Shown here piece after piece: positions 1 to 10,831 of a stretch of 64,000 nt of DNA. The stretch is taken from contig OX637795.1 in the NCBI GenBank assembly GCA_951802425.1, positions 1,302,001 to 1,366,000 of the forward strand. Direction: 5' to 3'. The position numbers and the translations under genes were made by a program. The notes below the pieces were generated by a model. That model saw nothing but the letters and a program-made list of their open reading frames with translations. It had not been told where the DNA came from and did not search any database. Every line of letters begins with the position of its first letter. The first letter of the stretch is position 1. Source of the stretch: Clavaria fumosa. Lineage: Eukaryota > Basidiomycota > Agaricomycetes > Agaricales > Clavariaceae.

Positions 1-904
1 AGGAGTGTAGGGGATTGTCGTCTGGTGAGTGATCCCATTCTTGTCACAGAATTTTCTGGTGAGTTGATTCAAGAATTCCCTGCCACCATCACTGTGGATT
101 ATGCGGCATTTCTCGCCTGACTGTCGTTCGAGTCGCGCAATCACAGTGATCAAAACACCGTATGTTTCATCCTTTGAAGTGAGTAGTTCGCCTGTACTGA
201 AATGAGAGCTCGCTTCAACAACGACTAACGCATAAGACTTTCTGCTCCAGGTTACAACGTTTATCGGCCTGGTCAGATCGACAGCGATGAGGCCCATCCG
301 CGGGTACACTGTCATGCTAGTTTTGGGGAATGGGAGACGGTGGGATTTGCCGAGTGCGCATCCCTCCCAAACATGATCATATGCATGTGGTGTCGAGATG
401 GTGAGTCCTTTTACCATCTCTCTGCTGGCAAGTTTACGGATGGCATCCAAATTCAGATGGCCCATCCGATGGTGCCATAGTCGGAGGCTCTCGCTCGACT
501 TTGTGAGGTAGGCCATCCCGGTTTCATGGTGAGTACTCAGGATAACGCAGTAGAGGTTTATACTCATGAGTAGCTCAAAGTAGCTCTTGTTCATCGAGTA
601 TTACCTTGATACAGCCTCCGCCGAAGGTCCCAATAGCTCCAGCGCGCTCCAATTGGCCAAGGCTGACCAGATTGGCGGTGAGATTTGGGACATGTAGAAC
701 ATCATGTAAGATGACCGTTCATACACCGTTAGGTAGCTGGCATTTAAGAGTGACACTACCTCGTCCAGAGACAGGTATGAGCTTTCCATTTCTGACTGAT
801 ATTGTGTCTGTGGAGGCTGACTGCGAGTACTGGGAGAAAACCATTCTGTCAAAGAACATATGGCGGGTTGCGATATGTCTCTCGCATGAACTCCAGTCGT
901 CGTG
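1..904 (-). pseudogene. Ty1/copia protease-end, GAG-pre-integrase and integrase fragment
   Basis: Read on the minus strand from about 904 downward, broken frames give the stretch after a copia protease (VLHVPNLTANLVSLGQLERA), then a GAG-pre-integrase segment (LWHHRMGHLNLDAIRKLAS) followed by CALGKSHRLPFPK. Next comes the start of an integrase core, containing IHSDGGREFLNQLTRKFC near positions 50-115. In-frame stops (for example TGA near 719-721) and frame changes show it is dead. The fragment leaves the window at position 1, so RT and RNase H may lie outside. Its protease end abuts the plus-strand copia gag that starts at 949, so the two halves point away from each other. That arrangement requires an inversion or two separate insertions. 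Confidence 0.85.
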
Positions 905-944
905 ATCTTGAGTTTCCCTGTGTTACATACCAGGTTGCTTTAAA

Positions 945-958
945 GATTATGAGACCCG
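945..958 (+). promoter_or_regulatory. Candidate copia primer-binding site overlapping the gag start codon
   Basis: The 14-mer GATTATGAGACCCG covers the gag ATG at 949-951. The identical 14-mer directly follows the 5' LTR of the second copia element (45359-45372), although the two gag proteins are very different. Its first 11 bases are complementary to the anticodon arm of elongator tRNA-Met (GTCTCATAATC), as in copia-type elements that prime from an internal tRNA cut. The tRNA match is from memory of conserved tRNA-Met sequence and is inference. Confidence 0.5.
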
Positions 959-1875
959 AAGCCGATCTTCTCAACTCGTCCCCCTCCGATGTCTCCAAGT
1001 TTCCAAAACTGACTGGCATGAACTACACATCATGGTCAGGTCATATGAAATCCGCGCTACAATCAAAGTACCTTTGGCTTGTCGTCAACAGTGATGAAGA
1101 TTGTCCACTGGAGGCAGAAGCGTCTGCCACAGAAGCTGAAAAGAGAATCGTGTGGCGGGAGAGACTTGATTGGAAGCTTCGGGATCAGGCGGCCATGGGT
1201 AACTTGAAAGGAGCGTGCGAGAACTTGCAGCTCCCTTTCATCGAGAAAGATAGCGTCACATCCACCAGCGAGATGTGGGGAGAACTGAAAAGAGTTCATC
1301 AGACGAGTCTGTCCAAGATAAGCATTCATTACCTCTTCGAAGACCTCTACACCCGCAAGTATATCGATGGCGCTTCCATGGATGAGCACATTGCGTCTAT
1401 GCTTGACATCAGTCAGCGAATATCCAGGTGTGGAGAAACACTCAGCGACTTACACCTCGCACGAGCGATCATTCTCTCCCTCCCGAAGACAGCCTCTTGG
1501 GAACTCGTAAAGATTCCCCTGTTCGAGTTAGACACACTCTCTTCGCACATTGTGAGTACGAAGCTACTACAGGAGGCAAATTGTCGTCAGCACGACAAGA
1601 CGGGCATGAACACAGCACTCTACACACATGGGAAACCGAATGCCGGTAAAGGGCGAGGGAAACCCCAAAAGACCGATGAGTGTCACTACTGCCATAAAAA
1701 AGGCCATTGGGCCAACGTCTGCCGCAAACGTGAGGCCGATACGAAGAAAGACACCGAGGGCACTGCTCACCTTACTGTCAGCGAACTTTACGACCTCAGG
1801 ACACGCAAAGTTGGACATTTATACACGATGCAAAATGGGTCTGGCAGGCACGAAATGTATAGGAGTTTAAAGTAG
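949..1875 (+). pseudogene. Ty1/copia gag (UBN2-type) with zinc knuckle
   Basis: An open frame from ATG 949 encodes about 308 residues of copia Gag. The N-terminus contains KFPKLTGMNYTSWSGHMKSA, the typical capsid opening of UBN2/Retrotran_gag_2 proteins. A helical capsid region follows, and near the end there is a CCHC zinc knuckle, CHYCHKKGHWANVC (C-x2-C-x4-H-x4-C). The frame stops at 1875, before any protease motif. The rest of a copia polyprotein is not downstream; a related-looking protease-to-integrase segment lies upstream in the opposite orientation. The start is chosen at 949 because it coincides with the conserved primer-binding-site motif. The open frame extends upstream to 802 without another convincing gag segment. 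Gag packages element RNA into virus-like particles; this copy cannot act alone. Confidence 0.85.
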
Positions 1876-1879
1876 ATGT

Positions 1880-3112
1880 ACTAGACCGCTTTGGGGTAGG
1901 GCGTTAGCCGAACCTTCGTCACGCATTGGTAAGTTGGGAGATGCATTGGATCGGAGTTTGTCTTGATAGGGGAGTTTGGATAGCAAAGGGTTGGGTGTGA
2001 TTTCTGAATGAGATTCGCATTCTTGTGTGTGGTGGTGGGATTCGGGCTAGTACTGGTGAGCTGGGTAGCAGACGGTGTAAGCGTATTGAGTAGGAATAGC
2101 ATAGGCGTTGAATTGTCAGTGTGATCGGCAGGATGTGTGATATGTATTGAAGCACTGCTATTGGTGTTGAACAAAAGGTGTGGCATATTCTTCGTAGAGC
2201 CTGGTTGAGGGCGGTTTGCAGTCTTTTTGTGTTGGACTTGTCATATTGTCCACCCCACCACAGTTGGCACCCATAGGTGAGTATGGGTATAACTGTAGAT
2301 AGTGTTAGTTGTCATAAATGGACATGCGACATGCCTCGGATCGTATTTCCGAGTATGCTCATTGCTCGGATTGTTGCTGCTGTTGCTCGGTCTGCCATTG
2401 TTTTGGTGTGGTAGGTGAAGTTTAGATGGCGGTCGAGGTAGAAGCCAAGCCATCTTATTTTCTTGTGTGTGACTATTGGCTTTTGGTTGGGGATTCGCAG
2501 TGGTGGCGAGTTGCTGTCCGGACCTTTTGTGAAGTGCATGAGTTCGATTTTTTCGGGCTGTACTTCTAGTCTGTTTGCGGTGAGCCAGTGGGTAACTGTT
2601 TCGAATGCTCATTGAAGTCTAATCACGTTAGTGTCTAGAGAGGACGAAAAGGTTAGTATCACTCCATCATCTATGTATGCAAATGATAGAATTCTTTGTG
2701 TAATGATTCTTCTGAGGTTGAGGAGATCAGCGCCGCATATAATTGCGAGAATGGGAGAGAGAGGGGATCCTTGGGGGATGCCGTTTGAGATATGTACTGG
2801 GTCGGATGTGAATCCGTCGAAGGAAAGTATAGTGGTTTGGTCTTGTAGGAAGGAGTCGATGATGTTGATGGTTTTCTGGTTGAAACCCGCATGTTTTAGT
2901 CTTGCCCTCATCCCTTCGTGGTTGACGGCGTTGAAAAAGCCCGTTATGTCGAAGAAAAGAGCTGTTGCCTTTGATCCTTGTTTCCAAGCATTGTGAATGT
3001 CCTGTGTGAAGGCCAATCCAGCGTCAATAGTCGATGAGTGTATGCGTCCTCCGAATTGATAGTGAGAGACCAGGTCGTGTTTGGTGACTTCATACTGTAC
3101 CGTTCTACATCA
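1880..3112 (-). pseudogene. 5'-truncated LINE: reverse transcriptase and thumb region
   Basis: The minus strand from about 3112 encodes QFGGRIHSSTIDAGLAFTQD, then RT motifs ALFFDITGFFNAVNHE, GIPQGSPLSPILA and the catalytic FAYIDD (2650-2690). After a frame change it continues with the thumb-like KIRWLGFYLDRHLNFTYHTK and, near 2210-2270, YGCQLWWGG. The order and wording fit a fungal non-LTR retrotransposon ORF2, of the kind with downstream RNase H such as the Tad group. The clade is inference. No endonuclease is present because the copy is cut at about 3112, as expected for 5' truncation during target-primed reverse transcription. Several stops and at least one frameshift make it inactive. Confidence 0.85.
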
Positions 3113-4569
3113 GGAAAAAGGCTCACATGCTGTAGACACCAGCATGTGATCTGTAGCACAAGGTGGGCTCAGTAGATCAACATAGTTGCAGAGGTGTCAT
3201 GGTAGGATGTGGCAGTCTTCTAACATGTAGCATTGCACAAGGTAGTTCAGGTAGTTGCATGCTGCACCTTGGTAGTCATAGTAGCAGACCCTCAAACTTG
3301 GTAGACCTTTAAATACTTCAGCAACAATGGGCTACATCTCAACACAGGATGACTACCATATCTACATATGGGTACTATACAATGCACAAAACTATAGTGG
3401 AGAACATAGGGGCCTATGACAACCTTCAAGTTGCTTGGTTTCAGGCCCAAAATTTTCATGTAGATAATGCCATAGCAGTGGCAGTTGAGGATCCCCTACC
3501 TGAACAAGGACTCTGAATTGGGATATCTAGCAACCTTCAGTTTAGTATTCATAATGCATTCCCTTGTCATATCTCCAATAGATTTCATTTTTGCTTTGTC
3601 TATCACTGCCTGTCAACTCTAAAGAGGTTTGGGGATCTCCTTGATGTCTGAGTTTTGTGATCCAAATCTCCTCCCAGGCCATTCTGGGCCATGTCAATGC
3701 AAGATTACAGCAGTGCTGGCTTGATGTTAGGGATAGGCAATCTTATTCTGGCATGGGATCTTCATACACAACTCTGGCCAGGGACACTACTGGTGGTACC
3801 TGTAAATGTGACTCTCCATGTCTGGGTCTACATAGATCTAAGGAACCTAACAATATACAAAAGGTTAGCTTTGCTCATGATTGCATTTTAAACTTGGATA
3901 ACAATTGACCCTTGTAGAGATACCAAATCTATCAGGGTGTTTCAGTCCTCACTGAATCAAATGGAGGAGTAGAACCTGTCATTGTCCCAACTCTTTTAAT
4001 ATAATTAATTCCTTCCTCATTGGCAAAGGCTACCATTACCAGATCAAAGGCAGCCTTTGATTGCTTTCTCTCTCTCTAAAAGCAAGTAGCCTGAAATTAT
4101 ATTTACTATTGATCAGCTATACATGGCTTTGCATAGACATTTCTTGCCACCATAATCTATTTGGAGCTTATAGCTATTTTCACACTTGGTGGGCTGCACA
4201 AAATGCACAAATTTATAATATTTTAGAAGATGAAAATACAATTGGTGATAAACAAGTACAAGTATAGTGTGTGGGGTGGGAAAGAGGATCCAGTTGCACA
4301 CCATCATGGTGAAAAGAGGTTGTTGTGTCTTTGCTTTGAACCACAGCACAGCACCAGGTGTGAACCAGGGGACCCACAGCAGATGCCTGGCTAATAGGTT
4401 GGGCAATCTGGTAAGCATCACTGTAGACATTGTTATTGGTCCATGTCCTTGATTTGATGGCAACAAGATGCCCACAATGAGATATTCAGGAGACAGAATT
4501 TATTGATCCATTTCCTGATAAAGTACTGTACTTGAGCAAGATAATAATCATATTGTTTGTGCACCAACA
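3113..4569. other. No recognisable gene
   Basis: AT-leaning sequence with only short random open frames on both strands. I see no conserved protein motif, LTR end pair or tandem repeat. The right part probably belongs to the Plavaka-type element that becomes recognisable from 4570 on the minus strand, since that reading continues with a few stops to about 4120. Confidence 0.5.
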
Positions 4570-5228
4570 AAAATCATCCAGTGAACTACATTGTATGCAA
4601 TGCATGGAGCTGCTCATATTCATCAAACAAATGAAAATTGAGATACTTGTTGAGGTAAAACCTAGAAGCAAGATCAAGAGGTTCTCCTCTTGACCATGAA
4701 ACTGGCACTGGTGCAGATCCAAACACAGGGGTTAGGTGACAAGCCTGCCAGATCTGATCAAGACTGATTACTTCTGAATTTGGCGGGTGGAAAGTGCAAT
4801 TTGGTACATATTAGATGTTGGTTCAAGGGAAGTCAAAGGCCTGTACCAATGAACATATGCCAGTGGATGGGGAAATGTGCCAAACTGAGGAGGGAGCTCA
4901 AAAATGACTCGAACTCGAGTAACTCTGAGGCCTTGCAATGCTCCTTGTTTTCGTAGATGGTGGTTGTCCACAACCAAGACAGTGTCAAAATGTGGGGGTG
5001 TTGCAGGTTTCCAAGGGCCATTACTATGTCCAGGACTTGCTCAGATCCAATTAGTGTGTTTTGAATCACCAGCATGAAGCCTGGATGACAAGTGAATGGT
5101 GAAGGCTTTGTACACAGCAAAACGGTCATGTGCATTTGGATGTGTGGTGGGGTGTGTAAAGTTCTGTTGAATAAATGTATCCAGTGCCTGAATGAAGTCA
5201 GTTGCTCCATACAACTGTGCAAGTGAAT
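4570..5228 (-). pseudogene. Plavaka-type DNA transposon ORF, C-terminal remnant
   Basis: The minus strand reads LYGATDFIQALDTFIQQNF, then PHFDTVLVVDNHHLR, GLRVTRVRVIFELPPQFG, HPLAYVHWYRPLTSLEP, a CHLTPVFG block and FYLNKYLNFHLFDEYE. I recognise this block order from the C-terminal region of the very common agaricomycete Plavaka (CMC superfamily) transposon proteins; that is family knowledge from memory. A stop after HTNWI and further stops after DEYEQLHALHTM show decay. The catalytic DDE part would lie further 5' (above 5228) and is not visible, so the copy is truncated. No terminal inverted repeats were found. Confidence 0.7.
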
Positions 5229-5242
5229 GTGTAGAAACTGTG

Positions 5243-5630
5243 TGTTAGGATTGCTTACATAAGCCTTCCCAAAGAGGAGTTATGGAGAAACTGGGGAGGG
5301 TTGTTGGAAGGTCACATGACCTGGGCCTGGGCATGTCACATGACCCGAGGGGTCCAAGCGTGGGAACATCGGCAAGTGCCAGGGCTCTCGCTATAAGTAC
5401 TTCATCATTTCCCTTTTTGTACTCTTTTCCCCTTATCTTAGTATTGTCGTCATGACCTTATGCTTAAGTTGTGTGAGACCCAGTCTGATATAATACTAAG
5501 ATCCGCCTGTCTGCCCTAGCCCCATGTCCTAACCTGGCTAGCCTGGACCCTTAATCTCAAACTGTGACACATTGTCACAGCTCAGCCCCTATCATCCTCT
5601 TCTTCTTTACCCCGCCTGCAGTGTGTAACA
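5243..5630 (+). repeat. Candidate LTR upstream of gypsy gag
   Basis: The segment begins TGTTAGG and ends GTAACA, giving short inverted TG..CA ends. It contains a TATA-like TATAAG near 5390 followed by T/C-rich sequence. It sits about 430 bp before the gag region that starts at about 6063. I found no second copy in the window and no clean target duplication, so this may be a 5' LTR, a solo LTR or chance. Confidence 0.3.
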
Positions 5631-6062
5631 GAACTGCGTGAAATTTTTACTGTGTGTAGATACATGTGACCAGACCTGGAGGAAGTCTACTGTGACCCTC
5701 CCCAAGTGATACTGAGTGCCCAAGGCCCAGAACTTTATTTTACAGCCACCATACCTCTCCCAGTGAATCGTGTAGTGTATAGAGCAAGGAAAGGCCCTCT
5801 ACATAGTCTTTCTAGTAGTTTCCTGGTCCAGTGGACAGGGCCCTTGCTCTGTGACCATTGTCAGAAGGGCGCATGGGCAACTCATTAAGAGTTGTGGAGC
5901 AACCACCTGGGACACCATTTGGGCCCCACACTAGCAATAGTTCCATAGAATAAGAGTTCTATAGGTACATAAGTACTAGAAGAGCAGCCTGAGAGGACAG
6001 GACTGTTAAGAGATCAAAGAAATCCTGAGTGCCAAAGGCCTGGAATTTTATTTTACAGTGCT

Positions 6063-6592
6063 ATAGAATGCTGGACCTAGCTGTTGCCCCCTTTGATGGG
6101 CAGAAATGGAACTTCTGTACATTCCTCTGATCCCTTCACCTCCTGTTTATGGTGAACCCGACTACCTATGCTGTGGACCTGGTGAAGGTCCTCTTTGCTC
6201 TGAGCAAAATTGTTGGAGATGGATTCACTGCAGAATGGGCGAATATGAAGGTGGAAGAGATCCTGGGTAGTGGTGAGGCCGGAACCTGGGCAGAGTTTGT
6301 GGAGGAGATGAAGCGAGTGTTCGATGACCCAAACAACCATGTAACTGCCCTTGCCGATATTGCAGGGTTGAAACAGGGTGCCACGACGGCACCAGAGTTC
6401 TTTGTGAGATTCAAGACGCTCTTCCAATGGGTGGAGTTGAGTGCAGAAAAGGACTCAGGAATCCTGGTCCATTGGCTGGAGTTGAACCTGAGTAGGAGGT
6501 TGGTGGAGAGGATCTGTGGTGTCTCCCTGATGCCAGAGACTTATGGAGAATGGAAAGTGCTGGCAGAAAGACTGGATGCCCAGCAAAGGTGA
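6063..6592 (+). pseudogene. Ty3/gypsy gag (capsid) fragment
   Basis: The plus strand begins with PFDGQKWNFC near 6085 and, after a stop, continues open from 6149 to 6592 (147 codons). The open part has the Retrotrans_gag signature: TWAEFVEEMKRVFDDPN, a helical stretch, and a terminal YGEWKVLAERLD. This is the capsid half of a gypsy Gag, which assembles the virus-like particle. The stop before 6149 and the following out-of-frame zinc knuckle show it is decayed. Together with the protease at 6872-7663 it forms the 5' half of one element. Confidence 0.8.
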
Positions 6593-7663
6593 TTTGATGC
6601 GATAGTCATGGAACAGACACCATGACCCATTGCGACCCCTGTGCGACCTTTCGTGACCCCCGTGCAACCCACCACGACCTTTTTGCGACCTGCTGCGACC
6701 CTCTCGCACCCTCTGAATGTGGCCATGGGCCGTGGATGTGCCCCTGCTGATGAGAGACATTGTTTCCAATGCCACCAGATTGGGCATGCTGTCTGTTTCT
6801 GCCCCCTGCCTGACATGTGTCCACAGGTCCCAAGAGCCCGAACCTGTGGAGTGCCAGGTACCCCCTGAACAATGGAGGATTACCAGAGAGAGATTGTGTT
6901 GCTCCAAGCAAAACTGGAGCCACTTGAGAGAGAAAGGAGGACTCTGGCTGGAGAGAAGAGTCATTCCAGCCCCCATTCCATCCCTGTGCCCACAGAAAGT
7001 ATACCAAAGTATACTATCTTGCAGTGGAGATATACCCGAATTGGGGCTGAGGTGAAAGAGGAAGTGAGACTGGCAGAGCACCCAACCAAGGTGCAGCCAG
7101 AGGTGGAGAAATGTGTGCCACGGGAGCTAGCCATCCAGGTGCACTTGGAGGCCCTCAGCACTGGCAAGTGGGCTATGATGAAGGCCCTTGTCGACTCAGG
7201 ATGCACCAACTGTTTCATGGATTTGGAGTGGGTGAAAAGAGTGGGCCTGGAGCCATCTCCCTTGCTGAACCCAATCACGATGTACAATGTGGATGGGTCA
7301 CAGAACAGAGAGGGTAAAATCCGGTTTGGAATTGAGCTGCTGGTGAAGGTGGGTGACCATTGTGAATGGGTCCATTTCCTGCTGGGAAAGATCCAATCCC
7401 ACAAGTTCATCCTTGGGCATGACTGGCTCAAGCGACACAACCCCAACATCAACTGGAAGAAGGCAGAGCTGAGCCTTACCCACTGCCCCCCACAGTGTTC
7501 CCCATCCCCACAAGCCCCTGCACCCCCAAAAATGAGTACCCTCGCATCCATGAGTATTCCGGACACCTGTTTTCCCAACTCTGGCCCTACCCCTGATTGG
7601 CCCAGCCGCTACCCTTCAGTTTTTAGTGAAGCAAAGTGGGATGAACTTCCCCGCTCACAGTAA
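6593..7663 (+). pseudogene. Ty3/gypsy nucleocapsid and protease fragment
   Basis: A CCHC zinc knuckle CFQCHQIGHAVCFC (C-x2-C-x4-H-x4-C) is coded near 6755-6800. The open frame 6872-7663 then carries a retropepsin: the catalytic ALVDSGCTNCFMD near 7185-7225 and FILGHDWLKRHNPNINW near 7405-7455. The end, YPSVFSEAKWDELP, is the normal linker into reverse transcriptase, but the element stops at about 7663, where a minisatellite begins. RT, RNase H and integrase are missing. The chromodomain fragment at 10579-10803 may be the surviving 3' end of the same element; this cannot be proved from the window. Confidence 0.8.
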
Positions 7664-8984
7664 TAATGCCTCATGCTGGGTATCCAAATGGGCCAAGAAA
7701 TATCTGAATCCAGAATGTTAGGATGGCCCAAGAAATATTTTAAGTGAGATACTCAAATGGGCCAGATAAATAATAACACCTCATGCAGGATATCCAATAT
7801 CTGTGTCCAAAATGATGGGATGGGCCAAGCAACATGTTTGTCAAGAAACTCAAATTGGCCAAACAATATTCTGGTTGCTGAGTCAATTGATATAGGCACA
7901 GAAATATGTCATGTGAGATACTAAAATGGGCCAAATAATATTATGGTGGCTGAGTCAATCCATATGGGCCCAGAAATATGTTAGGTGAGATACTCAACTC
8001 AGCCCAGTAATAACACTTCATGCTGTGTATCCCAATGGGCCCAGAAATATATGAATCCAGAATGATGGGATGGCCCAAGAAATATGTTAAGTGAGATGCT
8101 CAAATGGGCCAAATAATATTATGGTGGCTGAGTCAATCCATATGGTCCCAGAAATATGTTAAGTGAGATACTGAACTGAGCCCAGTAATGATGCCTCATG
8201 CTGGGTATCCAAATTGGCCCAGAAATATCAGAGTCTGAGATGTTGAGGTGGGCCAAGAATTATGCCAGATGAGATACCCAAATTGGCCCAGAAATAATAT
8301 GCTAGTCAGTGAATCCATATGGGCCTGGAAATATATGAGTCCAAGATAATGGGATGGTTTCAGAATTATTTTGGGTGTAATCAAATGGGCTGAATAATAT
8401 AATGGTGGCTGAGTCATTCCATATGGGTCAAGAAATATCAGGTCCAAATTTGCGGAGTAGGCCCAGCAATATGTTAGATGAGATACTCCACTCAGCCCAG
8501 TAATAATGGCCTTACTCAGGATATCAGAGCCTGAAATATGTTGAGTGAGATGCCCACATAGGCCTAGCAATAATACCCTGGCCAAGTAATTCCCACTTGC
8601 TGGCCCAGAGATATTAGATTCTGACAAAATTGGAAGGGTGTCAGGTGAGATACCAAAATGGGCCCAGAAAAAATAACCTTCCCCAGAAATATCAAGGTCT
8701 GAGATAATGGGACTGGCCTAGAAACATGTTGGGGAAGAAAATCAAATGGGCCCAGTAATAATATGTCAATTTAATTGGGCCCAGAGATATCACACACTAA
8801 ATAATCAGATAGGCTAAGAAATATGTTGGGTGAGCTACCCAACTGGGCTCAGTAATAATAACCTCACCTAGGACATCCAAATGAGCCCAGAAATATCAGG
8901 GACTGAACAATGGAATAGGCTCTGTAAATCCATGTGGGGTCTGAAATATCAAAGTCTGACACAATTGGCTGGACTGGGGGTTAT
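7664..8984. repeat. Degenerate minisatellite, about 36-bp period
   Basis: The motif GGGCCCAGAAATAT, with variants such as GGCCAAGAAATAT and AGCCCAGTAATAA, recurs every 33-40 bp across the whole segment, for example near 7691, 7724, 7823, 7857, 7897, 7928, 7967, 8037 and 8072. Longer units combining 'GAGATACTCAAATGG' and 'TGAGTCAATCCATATGG' also repeat, suggesting a higher-order structure. No gene is visible. It separates the gypsy gag-protease fragment from the family A element. Confidence 0.75.
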
Positions 8985-10530
8985 TGTCACGGTCCTATCC
9001 AGTCACCCAGCCACCTTTGAACATCTCTGATGCATCTCCACTCCAACTCCGGCACCTCCGCTCCGACTCCGCCTTCTCTGCTCCAATTCCGCTTTGACTC
9101 CGCTCCGGGGTCCGAAACTCCGGTCCAGACTTTCGTCAGACTTCGATATCAGTCCTTCAGACTGAATGGACTTTGTTTCTAGCATGTTCCTTGGTGCTAG
9201 TCCATGGTTAGTAACCATTGGGACAATGCCCACTACCCATGGGAACTTATTCTTTGCCTTACATGTATCATCTATGCCTTTCCCACTCCTCAGGTGAAAT
9301 TATTGTAGATATTTGATATACTCATGTTTCACAGTCTGCCCTATGCCCTACCCTAGTAGCATATAAGCCCCCATGTATCTCCATGATCCTCAGTTCGAAT
9401 ATTAACGTTATTTCTGGTCCTTGCCACTTGGTCCATGCATTAAGGGACTTTGTCCTCACTGTTCTTGACAGTCCCGATGAGTTCCGCAAAACTCCGGCAG
9501 ACTCCGACAGACTCTGGGCAATTTCCCTTTGGACTTCGTCCTTCCTTGTCCTGGAAAGCAAAGTACCAGCAAGGTTAAATTGGGACACGTATACATGCGG
9601 TGGCACAACCCATAAGTTGAGGCCACAGTCCCAACCCTTTTGACCCCTTCTAGCTTTTGTGTAGAGGAGAAGTCCTCGCACAACTCCGATCTGGACTCTG
9701 ACCAGACTCTGCTCCGCTCTGGCTTCGCCTTTGCCACCTTTTTGGTCTCCTCTACACTACCCTACACCCCTCTTTGGAGCAAAGAATCAGATCTTAACAG
9801 TATATTCGAACGCACCTCCACTCTGCTACTCTGCTGCTCCGACTCCAACTCTGCTACCTCTGCACCTCTGCTCCAAAACTCTGAAAATCCGCACTTCTGC
9901 ACCTCTGCTCCACTGCTCCAACTCCGACTCTGCCACCTCTGCCACCTCTGCTCCTCCACTCCACTGCTCCAACTCCAACTCCACTACCTCTGCTCCTCCA
10001 CACCTCCACACACCACTCCAAAACTCCGAAATTCAACTCTATACCTCCACTCTGACTCCCTCACCTCCACACCTCTGCTCCAAACTCTGAACCTCCAAAA
10101 AACTTCAATTCTCTCAGCTCTGCACCTCCGCCCCACATCTCTGACACCTTCCAACACATCTGCACCATCTCCGACCTCCTCCAGACCTCTGACTCCAACT
10201 CCAGCCTCAGTTCCACTTCCACTTTCTGTGACCCCACCTCCAACTCTAACACTCTCCAACCCACACAGTGAAATACTGTCACTTAAGGGTCTTGAGGGCT
10301 CGACCCTGAGAGGGGGATACTGTCACAGTCCAATCCAGTCACCCGGAACACCCCTAATCACCTCCGAAATACCTCCAATACATCTCTGACACATCTCCAC
10401 TCCAACTCCGGCACCTCTGCTCCGATTCCGCTCCAACTCCGCTCCGGGGTCCGAAACTCCGGTCCGGACTTTCGTCGGACTTCAATATCGGTCCTTCGGA
10501 CCGAATGGACTTTGTTTCTAGCATGTTCCT
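8985..10530 (+). mobile_element. Non-autonomous gypsy-like LTR element (family A)
   Basis: A full 5' LTR (8985-9799, TGTCAC...TTAACA) is followed by only about 520 bp of interior and then a truncated 3' LTR (10321-10530) that matches the start of the first. The interior begins GTATATTCGAAC, the same position and nearly the same word as the primer-binding site of family B. It ends with a polypurine tract, GAGAGGGGGATAC, that family B also has (TAAGAGGGGGATAC). Between these lies C/T-rich low-complexity sequence built on CTCCAACTC-like words, with no gag or pol. This is the layout of a small parasite of an autonomous relative. The LTR has TATAAG at 9362-9367 and the initiator at 9391-9393. Confidence 0.75.
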
Positions 10531-10578
10531 AACTGCTGTGTCTAGTTAATTATTTGATTCAGTACTACTGATACTACG

Positions 10579-10803
10579 AACCCAAATTCCCTGGCCAGGC
10601 TGCCAGGAGCATTCCCCCCGACCTGATGTTCATCAATAACAAACTGGTCTACGAGGTTGAGGAGATACTAGTGAAGAGAAAGAAAGGACAGAGTTGGGAG
10701 TACCTGATTCACTGAAAAGGATACCCAGCAGAAGAAGACACCTGGGAACCCATTGAGAACTTGGACAACTGCACGAAAGCTCTACAAAACTTCGAGGCTT
10801 GAG
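10579..10803 (+). pseudogene. Gypsy integrase C-terminal chromodomain fragment
   Basis: The plus strand reads LVYEVEEILVKRKKGQSWEY, a stop in place of a residue, then KGYPAEEDTWEPIENLDNC and ALQNFEA followed by a stop. This is a complete chromodomain fold sequence, as found at the C-terminus of chromovirus integrases, where it guides insertion to heterochromatin marks. Just downstream is a purine tract, CTGGGGGAGGAGGGCAGAA, and then TGTAATG, as expected for the polypurine tract and 3' LTR. Everything upstream of the chromodomain is missing. The sequence differs from the family B chromodomain, so it is another family. Confidence 0.8.
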
Positions 10804-10831
10804 GACAAGCCCCTGGGGGAGGAGGGCAGAA

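Noticed and set aside
9640..10389. 249-codon Ser/Thr/Leu-rich open frame
   Set aside because: It reads the C/T-rich low-complexity interior of family A across LTR boundaries. There are no domains, and frames are open on both strands.
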